Assembly: GCA_019749805.1 (NCBI GenBank)
Contig: JAIEPH010000022.1
Span: forward strand, 124,001-188,000
Length of the DNA stretch: 64,000 bases
Source: Mycobacteriaceae bacterium
Lineage (GTDB): Bacteria > Actinomycetota > Actinomycetes > Mycobacteriales > Mycobacteriaceae
Direction of reading: 5' to 3'
In this document: positions 17,233-25,502 of the stretch, piece by piece
How positions within the stretch are numbered: the first letter of the stretch is position 1
Layout of the letters: each line of letters begins with the position of its first letter
Program-made: the position numbers and the translations under genes
Notes under the pieces: generated by a model
What the model saw: only the letters and a program-made list of their open reading frames with translations
Told to the model about the DNA's origin: nothing
Databases searched by the model: none

Positions 17233-17260
17233 AGTTTTCACTGTACGCTAGGGCACCGAC

Positions 17261-17917
17261 ATGAGCCAGCAACGCTACAAAGACTCCAGCGGGCGGACCC
17301 TAGCCGACTATCCGCGACCGTCCGTTGCAGTGGACACTGCGGTGCTCACGGTGAATGCCGACCAGAGGTTGGTTGTGTTGGAAGTACGCAGGCCGAAGGC
17401 GGCGGGGTGGGTTCTGCCGGGAACCTTTCTGCACGAGGGGGAAACGCTCGCCGACGCCGTGGACCGGTCTCTGCGGGTGAAGGCCAACGTGCGGGGACTG
17501 CATCCACGCCAGTTGCACGTCTTCGATGACCCGCATCGCGACGAACGCGGATGGGTGCTGTCCGTCGCACACGTCGACGTGGTGCGTCTGGAACAACTGG
17601 AGTCGCGGCTAGCCGATGCGACGAGGCTCGTTCCCGTTGATGCTCCCGGGCGCCTGCCCTGGGGCCATGAAGGCATCATCAAGCGAGCCGTCGATCACGT
17701 CCGCGCCGACTACCTCGACACGCCGGATCCCGCCGGCCTCCTCGGCGACGAATTCACGCTTCGCGACCTACGGCTTGTGCATGAGGCCGTCGCCGGAACG
17801 ACTCTTCAGCGCGACACATTTCGGCGGACGATGGAACCGCATCTCGCGGCGACGGGCGCTACGACGGTCCGAGGTAGAGGGCGCCCAGCCGAGTTGTTCC
17901 GACGACGGCCTGGGTAA
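17261..17917 (+). CDS. NrtR-like NUDIX-domain transcriptional regulator
   Basis: 218 aa. Residues 20-145 form a NUDIX fold (VLEVRRPKAAGWVLPGTFL). The Nudix box is degenerate: after GTFLHEGETLADA the expected REL-EE is RSLRVKAN, so the catalytic Glu residues are missing and the domain should only bind ligand, as is usual in NrtR. Residues 150-218 are a winged helix (FTLRDLRLVHEAVAG, RDTFRRTMEPHLAATG, GRGRPAELFRRR). Known NrtR proteins repress NAD-metabolism genes and are released by ADP-ribose. Divergent placement from an ADP-ribosylglycohydrolase fits this. A fragment of a second copy of the C-terminal domain lies at 18522-18638. Confidence 0.85.
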   Translation: MSQQRYKDSSGRTLADYPRPSVAVDTAVLTVNADQRLVVLEVRRPKAAGWVLPGTFLHEGETLADAVDRSLRVKANVRGLHPRQLHVFDDPHRDERGWVLSVAHVDVVRLEQLESRLADATRLVPVDAPGRLPWGHEGIIKRAVDHVRADYLDTPDPAGLLGDEFTLRDLRLVHEAVAGTTLQRDTFRRTMEPHLAATGATTVRGRGRPAELFRRRPG

Positions 17918-18193
17918 TAGCGCATCCACCGCGGCGCGGGGTACGCGAGTGAGGTGGTCGGAAAGGCCGCACCACCCGTACGAGCGGTGGTATCGATTGT
18001 GTCGATTTGCACTGCGGCCGTGTGTCCGACCTTCGACGTAGACTGGACTTGCTTCATGAGAGGTCGTCGTCAAGCTCCGACTGGACGGCACGCCAACCCG
18101 TGCTCGGGGGTGGCTCGGATGACGAAGCGGCCAACACTGCCCGGTGTCGGCAAGAGCGCCTCCCTCAGCGGAGGCCGGAGCAAGGACCCTGAG

Positions 18194-18469
18194 ATGAGCG
18201 ACGGTAAACGATTCGCAGCTGAAAACCGCCTACGCCTCGTTCGAATGTCTGACCAGGAGTTGCTCGCGTACCAACGCGCGAAGCACGGTGACCCGTGGAT
18301 GCCATTAAAGACCGCCAAAGCCTTACGCAAGACGGCCTTACGGTACTGGCACCTGGGCGCGGCCAAAGATCAGCGCGAGCGCGCAGCCGTGGAAGCTAAC
18401 CGAGTCCGGCTTAACCGCTTGGCCGAAGAAAGACGCGGGAGCGAACGAAACCCTAACCTCCAACGGTGA
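18194..18469 (+). CDS. Small basic hypothetical protein (91 aa)
   Basis: From ATG 18194 (AAGGA about 10 nt upstream) the product is a strongly basic helical protein (MSDQELLAYQRAKHGDPW, TAKALRKTALRYWHLGAAKD, AVEANRVRLNRLAEERR). Family not recognised. The open frame extends to 17954 but the extra sequence is not protein-like. Between 17918 and 18193 nothing else is visible. The gene lies between the NrtR-like gene and the remnant of a second NrtR gene, so it may have come with a local duplication or insertion. Confidence 0.45.
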   Translation: MSDGKRFAAENRLRLVRMSDQELLAYQRAKHGDPWMPLKTAKALRKTALRYWHLGAAKDQRERAAVEANRVRLNRLAEERRGSERNPNLQR

Positions 18470-18521
18470 TCTGATAACTCGCCGGCATTACGGTTTCCGG
18501 AGGCGCCCGACCGTCGGTTTC

Positions 18522-18638
18522 CTAACCCTTGCACTGCGGCGCGATTCCTTCCGGCGCACGACTGAACCGCGACTCGCGCCCACCGAGACGACGACAGCCG
18601 GTACTCGGGGTCGCCCCGCTGAGTTATTCCGCAGGGTC
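18522..18638 (+). pseudogene. Remnant of a second NrtR-like gene (C-terminal winged helix)
   Basis: Translation from 18522 gives RRDSFRRTTEPRLAP and GTRGRPAELFRR, which aligns with RDTFRRTMEPHLA and GRGRPAELFRR at the end of the intact NrtR-like protein. The bases are also visibly similar. Nothing like the NUDIX domain precedes it, and the frame runs on into unrelated sequence. It is a diverged 3' fragment left by duplication and deletion or by recombination. Confidence 0.7.
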
Positions 18639-18743
18639 TTATCGAACCCCGACGAGGCAGCTCATGCTCGAGTCTCGGCGGAGTCGGGATGGGTCCCAGC
18701 CTCGACAGCAAATTCCTTCGAAGTATGTGTCGGGCCGTCCCGG

Positions 18744-18749
18744 TAGAAT
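18744..18749 (+). promoter_or_regulatory. -10 element for a leaderless transcript
   Basis: TAGAAT fits the mycobacterial TANNNT -10 pattern and ends 6 nt before the ATG at 18756. There is no ribosome site upstream of that ATG. Leaderless mRNAs are common in mycobacteria, so transcription most likely begins at the A of the start codon. Confidence 0.5.
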
Positions 18750-18755
18750 ATAAAT

Positions 18756-19253
18756 ATGGAACGACGTCGAGTAATCTACCCAACGCTGAACCGTGATATG
18801 GCGCGAGAAGACATTATCAGCAACTATTACGAGACGCTCCGCTGGCATGCTGAGTACCCGATAGAGGGCGTCGGTGTGGTGCACGTGGTGACAGAGGTGA
18901 TCGTCGACGATCTCGAATATGCGTTCAGCGACGTGACACTGGTGCGTTATAGGCATGGGCGACCAGTCGAGCACGTCCCAGTGACTGGTTCTGTCTGCGA
19001 GAAGATGGTGGCTCGCTGCATGCATGAACATTGGCGTGACCTGCAGCGGTTGGCGCGATGTGTCCGAGGTGACGTCAAGTCGCTTTTCGTCCTCGACATC
19101 GACTACGAGATCGATGGCGACGACCAAGATGATGATTCAGACGTATCAGAGAATCCATGCGCAGTCGACCCCGGCTGGTCTCCTCGAGTAGCGGCGATCA
19201 TTGCGCGCGCTGAGGGCCGCCCGGTCCGGGCGCCTGCGCTCGCGACGCGGTGA
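18756..19253 (+). CDS. Hypothetical protein (165 aa), probably leaderless
   Basis: The product is a soluble alpha/beta protein: RDMAREDIISNYYETLRW, a strand-rich centre (GVGVVHVVTEVIVDD, DVTLVRYRHGRPV) and an acidic tail (EIDGDDQDDDSDVSE) before a basic end. Two Cys lie in VCEKMVARCMHEHW. No family is recognised. Base composition is less GC-rich than in the flanking genes. It lies 46 nt upstream of a metallophosphoesterase on the same strand, so the two are probably co-transcribed and may act together. Confidence 0.6.
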   Translation: MERRRVIYPTLNRDMAREDIISNYYETLRWHAEYPIEGVGVVHVVTEVIVDDLEYAFSDVTLVRYRHGRPVEHVPVTGSVCEKMVARCMHEHWRDLQRLARCVRGDVKSLFVLDIDYEIDGDDQDDDSDVSENPCAVDPGWSPRVAAIIARAEGRPVRAPALATR

Positions 19254-19299
19254 AGTACGAAAGAAAGAAATAGTCGACGCCTAGATCAGGAGGGCCGCC

Positions 19300-20307
19300 G
19301 TGAATGGTTCTGCAGTAGAGGGCTACGACGTCATCGGCGACGTGCATGGATGCGCCACCAAACTCGAGGCTCTGTTGACCACTCTCGGTTACGAGATCGC
19401 CGACGCTGACTCGACATACCGCCACCCGCTCCGTCGTGCAATCTTCGTGGGCGACCTCATCGACCGCGGAGACGAACAACTCCGTGTCTTGCAGTTGGCC
19501 AAGCGCATGGTCGATGCGGGAAGCGCTCAAATCGTCATGGGCAATCACGAATTCAACGCCATCGCCTATGACACCGAATGGCCGCACGGCAGCGGAAAGT
19601 ATCTGCGCCCGCACGATGACCCCGGGAACCTCTACTCCGAGAAGAACTTTAAACAGCATCGGAATTTTCTCGATCAAGTCACCGGCGAGAACCGGCGCTA
19701 TTACCTGGACTGGTTCAAAACTCTGCCGTTGTGGCTGGATCTGGGAGCATTGCGTGTAATCCACTCATGCTGGCATGCCGACTCCATCGCGGTCGTAGAA
19801 CAGCGGTGCGGCTCCAACACCCCGTTCACAGAACTGGAACATCTTGTATCGGCCAACTCCCATGGGGATCCGCTGTACCACGCAGTCGAGACGCTACTCA
19901 AGGGGCCCGAGATCAGCCTGGTCGACCATGGCCAGCTCGAGTACCACGACAAGGACGGCATCCCACGCGACAACGCCCGGGTGCAATGGTGGAACAGCAA
20001 TGCCCGCACGCTTCGCGAAATCGCCGAAATGGGAGGAAGATTCACCACTGCAACGGGCGACACCTACCCTCCGTTGCCGGACCTGGAACTGGCGAATTCC
20101 GCCCGGGCGTACGTCTACTCAGCAACGGTCCCGGTTGTGTACGGCCACTACTGGCGGCAGGGCGTCCCCAAACATCGGGACGCCTGGACGGATTACACCG
20201 CGTGCGTGGATTTCAGTGCGGTCAAGGGCGGGGCGTTGACTGCGTACCGCTGGTCTGGGGAGAAGCGGATCTGCCCCGACAATTATGTGTCGAGCGCCGT
20301 GTGTTGA
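19300..20307 (+). CDS. Calcineurin-like metallophosphoesterase (PrpE/ApaH/PP type)
   Basis: 335 aa with a GTG start and an AGGAGGG site 6-7 nt upstream. The metal-binding motifs of the superfamily are all present: GDVHG at 13-17, GDLIDRG at 51-57, GNHE at 81-84, a later IHSCWH and a VYGHYW motif that supplies the last His. The spacing fits the phosphoprotein phosphatase/diadenosine-tetraphosphatase branch. Likely substrates are phosphoproteins or dinucleoside polyphosphates, and the sequence does not decide which. The protein is longer than PrpE (about 240 aa), owing to an insert rich in aromatic residues (QHRNFLDQVTGENRRYYLDW). Cytoplasmic. Confidence 0.85.
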   Translation: MNGSAVEGYDVIGDVHGCATKLEALLTTLGYEIADADSTYRHPLRRAIFVGDLIDRGDEQLRVLQLAKRMVDAGSAQIVMGNHEFNAIAYDTEWPHGSGKYLRPHDDPGNLYSEKNFKQHRNFLDQVTGENRRYYLDWFKTLPLWLDLGALRVIHSCWHADSIAVVEQRCGSNTPFTELEHLVSANSHGDPLYHAVETLLKGPEISLVDHGQLEYHDKDGIPRDNARVQWWNSNARTLREIAEMGGRFTTATGDTYPPLPDLELANSARAYVYSATVPVVYGHYWRQGVPKHRDAWTDYTACVDFSAVKGGALTAYRWSGEKRICPDNYVSSAVC

Positions 20308-20456
20308 GCGTGGAGGTCACTGCCGTCGTCCACGGACCGCTGCCCACTACTACGTGCACGACCATGTCTCGCTGCACTGATGGCCCCACGAATCGACGCG
20401 GTATCCGCACTGCGTGCGCCGAGATCGCCGGGGGATAACGTCAATTCGTCACACTC

Positions 20457-21143
20457 CTACCAGCGCGCGCTGACGTTGGCGGCGATCTGGTCGGCGATCC
20501 TCACCGCCGAGTCGCCAGGGTTGGCGCTGCACGTGTTGATGTCGATGATGACGTTGTTCCGCAGCGCCAGCGCGCGTCCACAGGCCCAGCCGAGAGAACC
20601 GGCATCACGTTGCACCGCAATCGTTCTCAGCGTGTCGTTCGCGACGGAGATCCGCCCGACCGACCAGTGCGACCCGCTCTGCGTGTGGGTGTACTCGGTG
20701 CAGGCCCGCCACTGCTGGGCGGAGGCGTCCAAGAACGTACGGGCCATTTCCACCGTGGGAAACAACACCACCGCCTGCTTGAGATAGTGCGTGAAGTCAT
20801 CGCCGTTGTTGAGGCTCTGGTCACGCTCGGCCCGAAAGCCGCTGTCGGCATACACCGGCGCCTCCGCCGAGCCGTCGACGGCCAGGCATTCCGCAGGCGC
20901 CATGGTGGCGCTGTTGTCGGACATCTCGGTCTGGGTGCTTGTTACCGTCATCCCGACCGTGCCCATCGCGACGTTCACCTGTTCGGGGCGCAGCAGCAAT
21001 TCAACCAGCTCACGCTCGACGAGCGGACGCGGAATCATCGTTCGGGTGGTGGTCACCGACTCGGCATTGCCGACATTGCTGACGCAGCCGGTGACCAGAA
21101 CGGAGATGACTGCAACCGCCAGTGCGGCCGTGAGCTGGCGCAT
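20457..21143 (-). CDS. Lipoprotein with PknH_C-type sensor domain
   Basis: 228 aa from ATG 21143 (GGGAGGG just upstream). It begins with a lipoprotein signal peptide (MRQLTAALAVAVISVLVTGC; lipobox LVTGC, Cys 20). The mature domain matches the extracellular sensor domain found at the end of the kinase PknH and in many mycobacterial lipoproteins: LVERELVELLLRPEQV, PAECLAVDGSAEAPVY, FLDASAQQWRAC and GRALALRNNVIIDINTC, with four Cys in the positions that form two disulfides. It probably sits on the outer face of the membrane. The 285-bp gap to 21428 contains no gene. Confidence 0.85.
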   Translation of the reverse strand: MRQLTAALAVAVISVLVTGCVSNVGNAESVTTTRTMIPRPLVERELVELLLRPEQVNVAMGTVGMTVTSTQTEMSDNSATMAPAECLAVDGSAEAPVYADSGFRAERDQSLNNGDDFTHYLKQAVVLFPTVEMARTFLDASAQQWRACTEYTHTQSGSHWSVGRISVANDTLRTIAVQRDAGSLGWACGRALALRNNVIIDINTCSANPGDSAVRIADQIAANVSARW

Positions 21144-21428
21144 ATTCCCTCCCGTCCAGACGTGCGCAACCGATTCGTCGTGCGTTATCCCCCGTAGCGC
21201 GCAGTGAGTAAATGATGCAGCAGCACCGTCGACGCCCAAGCGGGCTCGACGGCGTTTCCTGGTCACGATGCACAGTGCTTTTCATAACGGGTAGAGCACG
21301 GCGTTCAGTAACAGTCATCGAGAGCCCGGCGTCGCTGCGAGAAACACAACGACCGCAATCACGAGATGCTTCGTGCATGGAGCATGCCGCACCCGATGCC
21401 CGCGGACATGGCAGGTTGACGACGTGGG

Positions 21429-22406
21429 TTACAGCGCGTCGGTCCTGACCGGCTCCCCCGCGGTCAACAGGTGGGAGGCGACGTAGCCGAGCACCTCGTC
21501 GGCGGCCGCGAAGCCACCTAAATGACTCTCCTCGGGCATGAGGATGAGCTCAGCGTTCGGCAGACGTTCGGCGGCTTTCCTGGCGTCGTCGAACGGGATG
21601 ATGGAGTCGGCGTCGCCGTGCCACCACCGCACCGGCACCCGAACGTCCGCGAGCCGAAATCCCCAGTCGCGCCCGCAGAGTCGGGCATCATCGAGCAGCG
21701 CCTGGAATGGCACCTTGCCGCCGAGCACGTGGATGATGTCGTCGATGAACATCGCCTCGATGTCGGGATCGCTGAACACGCGTTGATCGCCCTCGGGCAT
21801 CACCTTCGTCAGACCCTGGTACGCGAAATGGGCGAGGGGAATGATCGGCAGCAGCAAGCCGGCGGTGATCCGGGCGAAGGGTTCGCGCAGGGCTGAGAGC
21901 ACCCCGTTGAAGCGGTGGGCCATGACGATGGCGCCGCTGGCGGTGGCGTCCTCTCCGAAGGACGGCGTAACCCCGCCGAGGACGGCGACGGCGACGACGC
22001 GGCCGGCCAGCGCTCCGGTCCCCGCGCAGGACAACGCATAGGGCCCGCCGCCGGAGAGGCCGACGACCCCGAGATGAGCGGCGCCGAGTGCGTCGGCCAC
22101 ACACGCCATGTCGTCCGCGAAGTCCGACACCGACTCGTAGACGTGTGGATCGGACAACCCGGAGCCGGGTCGTTCGATCAGCACGACGCGAAGGCCCAGC
22201 TCTTCGGCAGCGCGCCGGCCGACCAGCGGAAGTTGGCGTCGACCCCCTGGGGTCCCGTGGAACCATAGGACGACGGGGCCGTTCGGATCGCCGTACTCGG
22301 CATATCCAATGCGTCGGCCGTCGGGCAGATGGAAGCGGCCTTCGGCGCGCGGATTCTCGATCGCAGGCACGCCGGGTGGGCGCCGCCAGGCATTCAGCAC
22401 ATTCAT
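21429..22406 (-). CDS. Alpha/beta hydrolase
   Basis: 325 aa. It has the alpha/beta hydrolase pattern: HGTPGGRRQ oxyanion loop near 50, nucleophile elbow GLSGGG with Ser118, acid in WWHGDADSIIP near 268 and the catalytic His in ESHLGGF near 300. IERPGSGLSDPH is typical of the epoxide hydrolase/esterase-like subgroup. No signal peptide. A 26-bp dyad element sits directly upstream of its start, so it is probably controlled by a repressor, although no regulator gene is next to it. The substrate cannot be read from the sequence. Confidence 0.85.
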   Translation of the reverse strand: MNVLNAWRRPPGVPAIENPRAEGRFHLPDGRRIGYAEYGDPNGPVVLWFHGTPGGRRQLPLVGRRAAEELGLRVVLIERPGSGLSDPHVYESVSDFADDMACVADALGAAHLGVVGLSGGGPYALSCAGTGALAGRVVAVAVLGGVTPSFGEDATASGAIVMAHRFNGVLSALREPFARITAGLLLPIIPLAHFAYQGLTKVMPEGDQRVFSDPDIEAMFIDDIIHVLGGKVPFQALLDDARLCGRDWGFRLADVRVPVRWWHGDADSIIPFDDARKAAERLPNAELILMPEESHLGGFAAADEVLGYVASHLLTAGEPVRTDAL

Positions 22407-22408
22407 GG

Positions 22409-22434
22409 CTTACAAAGACTCCTTTGTCTGTAAG
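22409..22434 (-). promoter_or_regulatory. Nested palindrome upstream of the hydrolase gene
   Basis: Two nested inverted repeats: outer CTTACA (22409-22414) with TGTAAG (22429-22434) and inner ACAAAG (22412-22417) with CTTTGT (22422-22427). The element starts 3 bp upstream of the hydrolase ATG, so it overlaps the place where the ribosome site would be. It is a good candidate for a repressor operator of the TetR type. It could also act in a short leader RNA. Confidence 0.5.
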
Positions 22435-22583
22435 TACTAGGAATCTTCGCATTGCCGCCCGGCCCACGGGTAAGGCACCTCAGGAATCGCTTGCGTTGGG
22501 AACAACCGCGCCGGAAATGGACCGTGAACAGTGCAGGACTACTAGCGTGAATTCTCCGTAACAGCGGACGCTGGGAGGCGAGG

Positions 22584-24047
22584 ATGCGAGCCGAGTACGT
22601 GACTGACAGAAGTGGCCCACATCGATTGGCGGCCCTGCTTGCCGCAGTCCTCATAGCGTTCCTCGGCACCGGACTGCTGAACCCTGCAGCCGCACACGCT
22701 CAAGACGACGAGACCTACGTCATCGCCACCGATACAACTTTCGCGCCGTTCGAATTCCAGGACGAGGACGGCGAATTCGTCGGCATCGACATGGATCTTC
22801 TCCGCGACATTGCCAAGGACCAGGGCTTCGAGGTCGACATCAAACCGCTGGGTTTCGACGCGGCGCTACAAGCAGTGCAAGCCAACCAGGTCGACGGCGT
22901 CATCGCGGGCATGTCCATCACCGACGAACGCAAGAAGGTCTTCGACTTCTCCGACCCGTACTTCGAGTCCGGCGTGCAGATGGCCGTGCTGGACACCAAC
23001 AACGAGATCAACGACTACGAAGACCTCCGGGGCCAGCGGGTGGCCGTGAAGAACGGTACCGAAGGCGCGACATTCGCCGAGTCGATCAAGGCCAAGTACG
23101 GCTTCGAGACCGTCTACTTCGCCGACTCCTCGTCGATGTACGACGAGGTAAAGACCGGAAACTCCGTCGCCGTCTTCGACGACTACCCGGTCCTCGCCTA
23201 CGGCATCACCCAGGGCAACGGCCTGAAAACCGTGACGCCGAAGGAGAAAGGGGCCAGCTACGGGTTCGCGGTCAACAAGGGCCAAAATGCCGAACTCCTA
23301 TCGAAGTTCAACGCCGGCCTGAAGAACCTCAAAGAGTCCGGCCGCTACCAGGAAGTGCTCGACACCTACCTCGGTGAAGACGCGGTAGCTACGGACAACT
23401 CATTCTTCGGCCTGCTGAAAAGCACCTTCCCGCTGTTGATGGAAGGCCTGCAGATGACCGTCATCCTGACGATCATCTCGATCGCGTGCGCGTTGGTGCT
23501 CGGCGTGATCTTCGGCCTGATGCGGGTATCCCGGTCGATCTGGCTGCGCGCGATCGGCACCACCTTCGTCGACATCTTCCGTGGCACACCGCTTCTCGTG
23601 CAGGCATTCTTCATCTACTTCGGTATCCCCGCCGCGCTGGGCTTCGAGATGTCGGCGTTCACCGCGGGCATCATCACCCTGTCGCTGAACGCGGGTGCTT
23701 ATATGACCGAGATCGTGCGCGGTGGCATCTTGTCTGTCGACAAGGGGCAGATGGAGGCATCGCGCAGCCTGGGTGTCGGATATCTGCCGACGATGCGCAA
23801 AGTGATTCTGCCGCAGGCGGTCCGAACGATGATCCCGTCCTACATCAACCAATTCGTCATCACCTTGAAGGACACCTCGATCCTGTCGGTCATCGGCATC
23901 GCCGAGCTGACCCAGACGGGCCGGATCATCATCGCCCGCAACTTCCAGTCGTTCCAGATGTGGCTGATCATCGGCATCGTCTACTTCATCGTAATCATGG
24001 CGTTGACAAAGCTCTCGGATCGCGTTGAGAAGAGGATCAACCAATGA
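22584..24047 (+). CDS. Amino-acid ABC transporter: substrate-binding protein fused to permease
   Basis: 487 aa. An N-terminal signal/anchor ([17 protein letters not shown]) is followed by a family-3 solute-binding domain at about 40-265 ([46 protein letters not shown]) and a HisM/GlnP-type permease at about 275-487 with membrane helices and the EAA loop ([20 protein letters not shown]). Fusion of binding protein and permease is known in glutamine/polar amino-acid importers of Gram-positive bacteria. GGGAGGCGAGG precedes the ATG. The ATPase gene overlaps by 4 nt, so the two form a complete importer operon. Likely substrates are glutamine, glutamate or other polar amino acids. Confidence 0.9.
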   Translation: MRAEYVTDRSGPHRLAALLAAVLIAFLGTGLLNPAAAHAQDDETYVIATDTTFAPFEFQDEDGEFVGIDMDLLRDIAKDQGFEVDIKPLGFDAALQAVQANQVDGVIAGMSITDERKKVFDFSDPYFESGVQMAVLDTNNEINDYEDLRGQRVAVKNGTEGATFAESIKAKYGFETVYFADSSSMYDEVKTGNSVAVFDDYPVLAYGITQGNGLKTVTPKEKGASYGFAVNKGQNAELLSKFNAGLKNLKESGRYQEVLDTYLGEDAVATDNSFFGLLKSTFPLLMEGLQMTVILTIISIACALVLGVIFGLMRVSRSIWLRAIGTTFVDIFRGTPLLVQAFFIYFGIPAALGFEMSAFTAGIITLSLNAGAYMTEIVRGGILSVDKGQMEASRSLGVGYLPTMRKVILPQAVRTMIPSYINQFVITLKDTSILSVIGIAELTQTGRIIIARNFQSFQMWLIIGIVYFIVIMALTKLSDRVEKRINQ

Positions 24048-24817
24048 GCCAACTCGTCCCGGAGGCCGCGGTCGCCGAACCCGAAGGGGCCGTGAAGGTC
24101 CGCATCGAGGGACTCAAGAAATCCTTCGGCGATCTCGAGGTGCTCAAGGGCATCGACACGACGATCAGGAAGGGCGAGGTGGTCTGCGTCATCGGCCCGT
24201 CGGGATCGGGTAAGTCGACGTTCCTGCGTTGCCTGAACAAGCTGGAGGACATCACCGAGGGCACGGTCACGGTCGACGAGTACGACCTGACCGACAAGAA
24301 GGTCGACCTCGACAAGGTCCGCCAGCGGATTGGCATGGTGTTCCAGCACTTCAACCTCTTCCCGCACATGACGGTGATCGACAACGTGATGATGGCGCCG
24401 CTGCTGACGAAGAAGATGGACAAGGCCGCAGCGGAGAAGAAGGCGCTCGAACTTCTGGAGCAGGTGGGGCTCAAGGAGAAGGCTCACGTGAAACCGTCGA
24501 CGTTGTCGGGCGGTCAGAAGCAGCGCGTAGCGATCGCCAGAGCGTTGGCGATGAACCCGTCGATCATGTTGTTCGACGAGGCCACCAGTGCGCTGGACCC
24601 GGAGATGGTCGGTGACGTGCTCGAGGTGCTGCGCGAACTCGCCGCCGGCGGGATGACGATGGTTGTCGTCACCCACGAGATGGGCTTCGCGCGGGAAGTC
24701 TCCTCACGGGTGCTGTTCATGGATGGCGGCAACATCGTCGAGGACGCCCCGCCTGCTGAACTCTTCGACAACCCCAAACATCCGCGGCTGCAGGAGTTTC
24801 TGTCGAAGGTTCTCTAG
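24044..24817 (+). CDS. glnQ: Amino-acid ABC transporter ATP-binding protein (GlnQ type)
   Basis: 257 aa with Walker [11 protein letters not shown]-loop [13 protein letters not shown], signature LSGGQKQR, Walker [14 protein letters not shown] and H-loop VTHEMGF. The sequence is that of the polar amino-acid subgroup. It drives the fused binding protein/permease encoded just upstream, with which it overlaps by ATGA. After its stop there is about 80 nt with no gene before the tRNA-like fragment at 24899. Confidence 0.92.
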   Translation: MSQLVPEAAVAEPEGAVKVRIEGLKKSFGDLEVLKGIDTTIRKGEVVCVIGPSGSGKSTFLRCLNKLEDITEGTVTVDEYDLTDKKVDLDKVRQRIGMVFQHFNLFPHMTVIDNVMMAPLLTKKMDKAAAEKKALELLEQVGLKEKAHVKPSTLSGGQKQRVAIARALAMNPSIMLFDEATSALDPEMVGDVLEVLRELAAGGMTMVVVTHEMGFAREVSSRVLFMDGGNIVEDAPPAELFDNPKHPRLQEFLSKVL

Positions 24818-24898
24818 GCAGAGGTTGGGCGTGAACCGTCGTGACTAGGAAGGATGTGTCCCAGCGCGTGTGGTGTTCACTCTCTCCGCTGGCACGGC

Positions 24899-24919
24899 GG
24901 CGATTAGCTCAGTTGGCAG
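24899..24919 (+). other. tRNA-like 5' fragment (acceptor/D-arm)
   Basis: The 21 bases from 24899 read as the 5' end of a tRNA: a GGCGA acceptor-like start, then TTAGCTCAGTTGGCAG, the canonical D-arm. Nothing after 24919 can form an anticodon or T arm; the sequence there is the 3' end of the convergent Cys-rich gene. A partial tRNA exactly at the border of a toxin locus is what an old integration or recombination event leaves behind. It is not a functional tRNA. Confidence 0.5.
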
Positions 24920-25183
24920 TCAGTTGCTTTCGGGCAGTTGTGGTTCGTAGTCGTCCCTGCTGTGGAAGACGATCTCAGCACCGCATCCAGGGCAATGGAT
25001 CCAGTACTCGTGCCTCCTGTCGGCAACATCCCCCGCTGCGACCCATAAACGCTTGTCGATCACCAAGTCGGCATCGCCGTTCTGCGGGCAGCGGATACCC
25101 TCCCATGAGCCTGCAGCGACCAGCTTGGTCACCTCGGTCCACCGCTTCACTTGTGAAGCGTAAACGGGCATTTCGTCAGTCAC
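24920..25183 (-). CDS. Small Cys-rich protein at the end of the toxin-immunity operon
   Basis: 87 aa. The GTG start at 25183 overlaps the end of the immunity gene by 8 nt. Sequence features: VKRWTEVTKLVAAGSWEG, a single Cys in IRCPQNGDADL, and HCPGCGAEIVFHSRDD, so three Cys and several His that could bind one zinc ion. It ends at the tRNA-like fragment. It could be a second immunity protein or a passenger; small immunity-type genes with no matching toxin often trail such loci. Function unknown. Confidence 0.6.
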   Translation of the reverse strand: MTDEMPVYASQVKRWTEVTKLVAAGSWEGIRCPQNGDADLVIDKRLWVAAGDVADRRHEYWIHCPGCGAEIVFHSRDDYEPQLPESN

Positions 25184-25502
25184 TGCTGCCGTCTTCGAAC
25201 GCGGCGGCCTGCTGGCGCAGGCGATCCGCGACCTGACCCAGCCACTCTTTGTATGTCAGCGGCTGGGGACCGTAGTAAACACCGACTGTGCGCACCAAAT
25301 AATGTTCCAAGTCCGGTTCCGCACGGGCCCCGCGCAGGTCGTCGATCTCCTGGGCCAGCGTCCGCAGGGGCCCGGCGACGGGATCGGCGTTGACATAGTT
25401 GTCGACGACTCCCTGCCAATCGTCGGCTTCCAGATCCCAGTCCTGGTGGAAGTATGCGGCGAAGAATTGATACAAGTCCGTCGAGATCGAGCCATCGTTC
25501 AT
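25176..25502 (-). CDS. CdiI-like immunity protein
   Basis: 108 aa from ATG 25502, which overlaps the toxin stop (ATGA). The hallmark is FFAAYFHQDWDLEADDW at residues 13-29, as in the CdiI_2 group of contact-dependent inhibition immunity proteins, followed by helical segments (DPVAGPLRTLAQEIDDL, YKEWLGQVADRLRQQ). It should bind and neutralise the C-terminal toxin domain encoded directly upstream in producer cells. An in-frame GTG further upstream would give 10 more residues but lies in the toxin coding region. The next small gene overlaps its end. Confidence 0.8.
   Translation of the reverse strand: MNDGSISTDLYQFFAAYFHQDWDLEADDWQGVVDNYVNADPVAGPLRTLAQEIDDLRGARAEPDLEHYLVRTVGVYYGPQPLTYKEWLGQVADRLRQQAAAFEDGSSD

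Noticed and set aside
24899..24975. A complete tRNA gene
   Set aside because: Only the acceptor start and D-arm are present; no anticodon or T arm can be folded.
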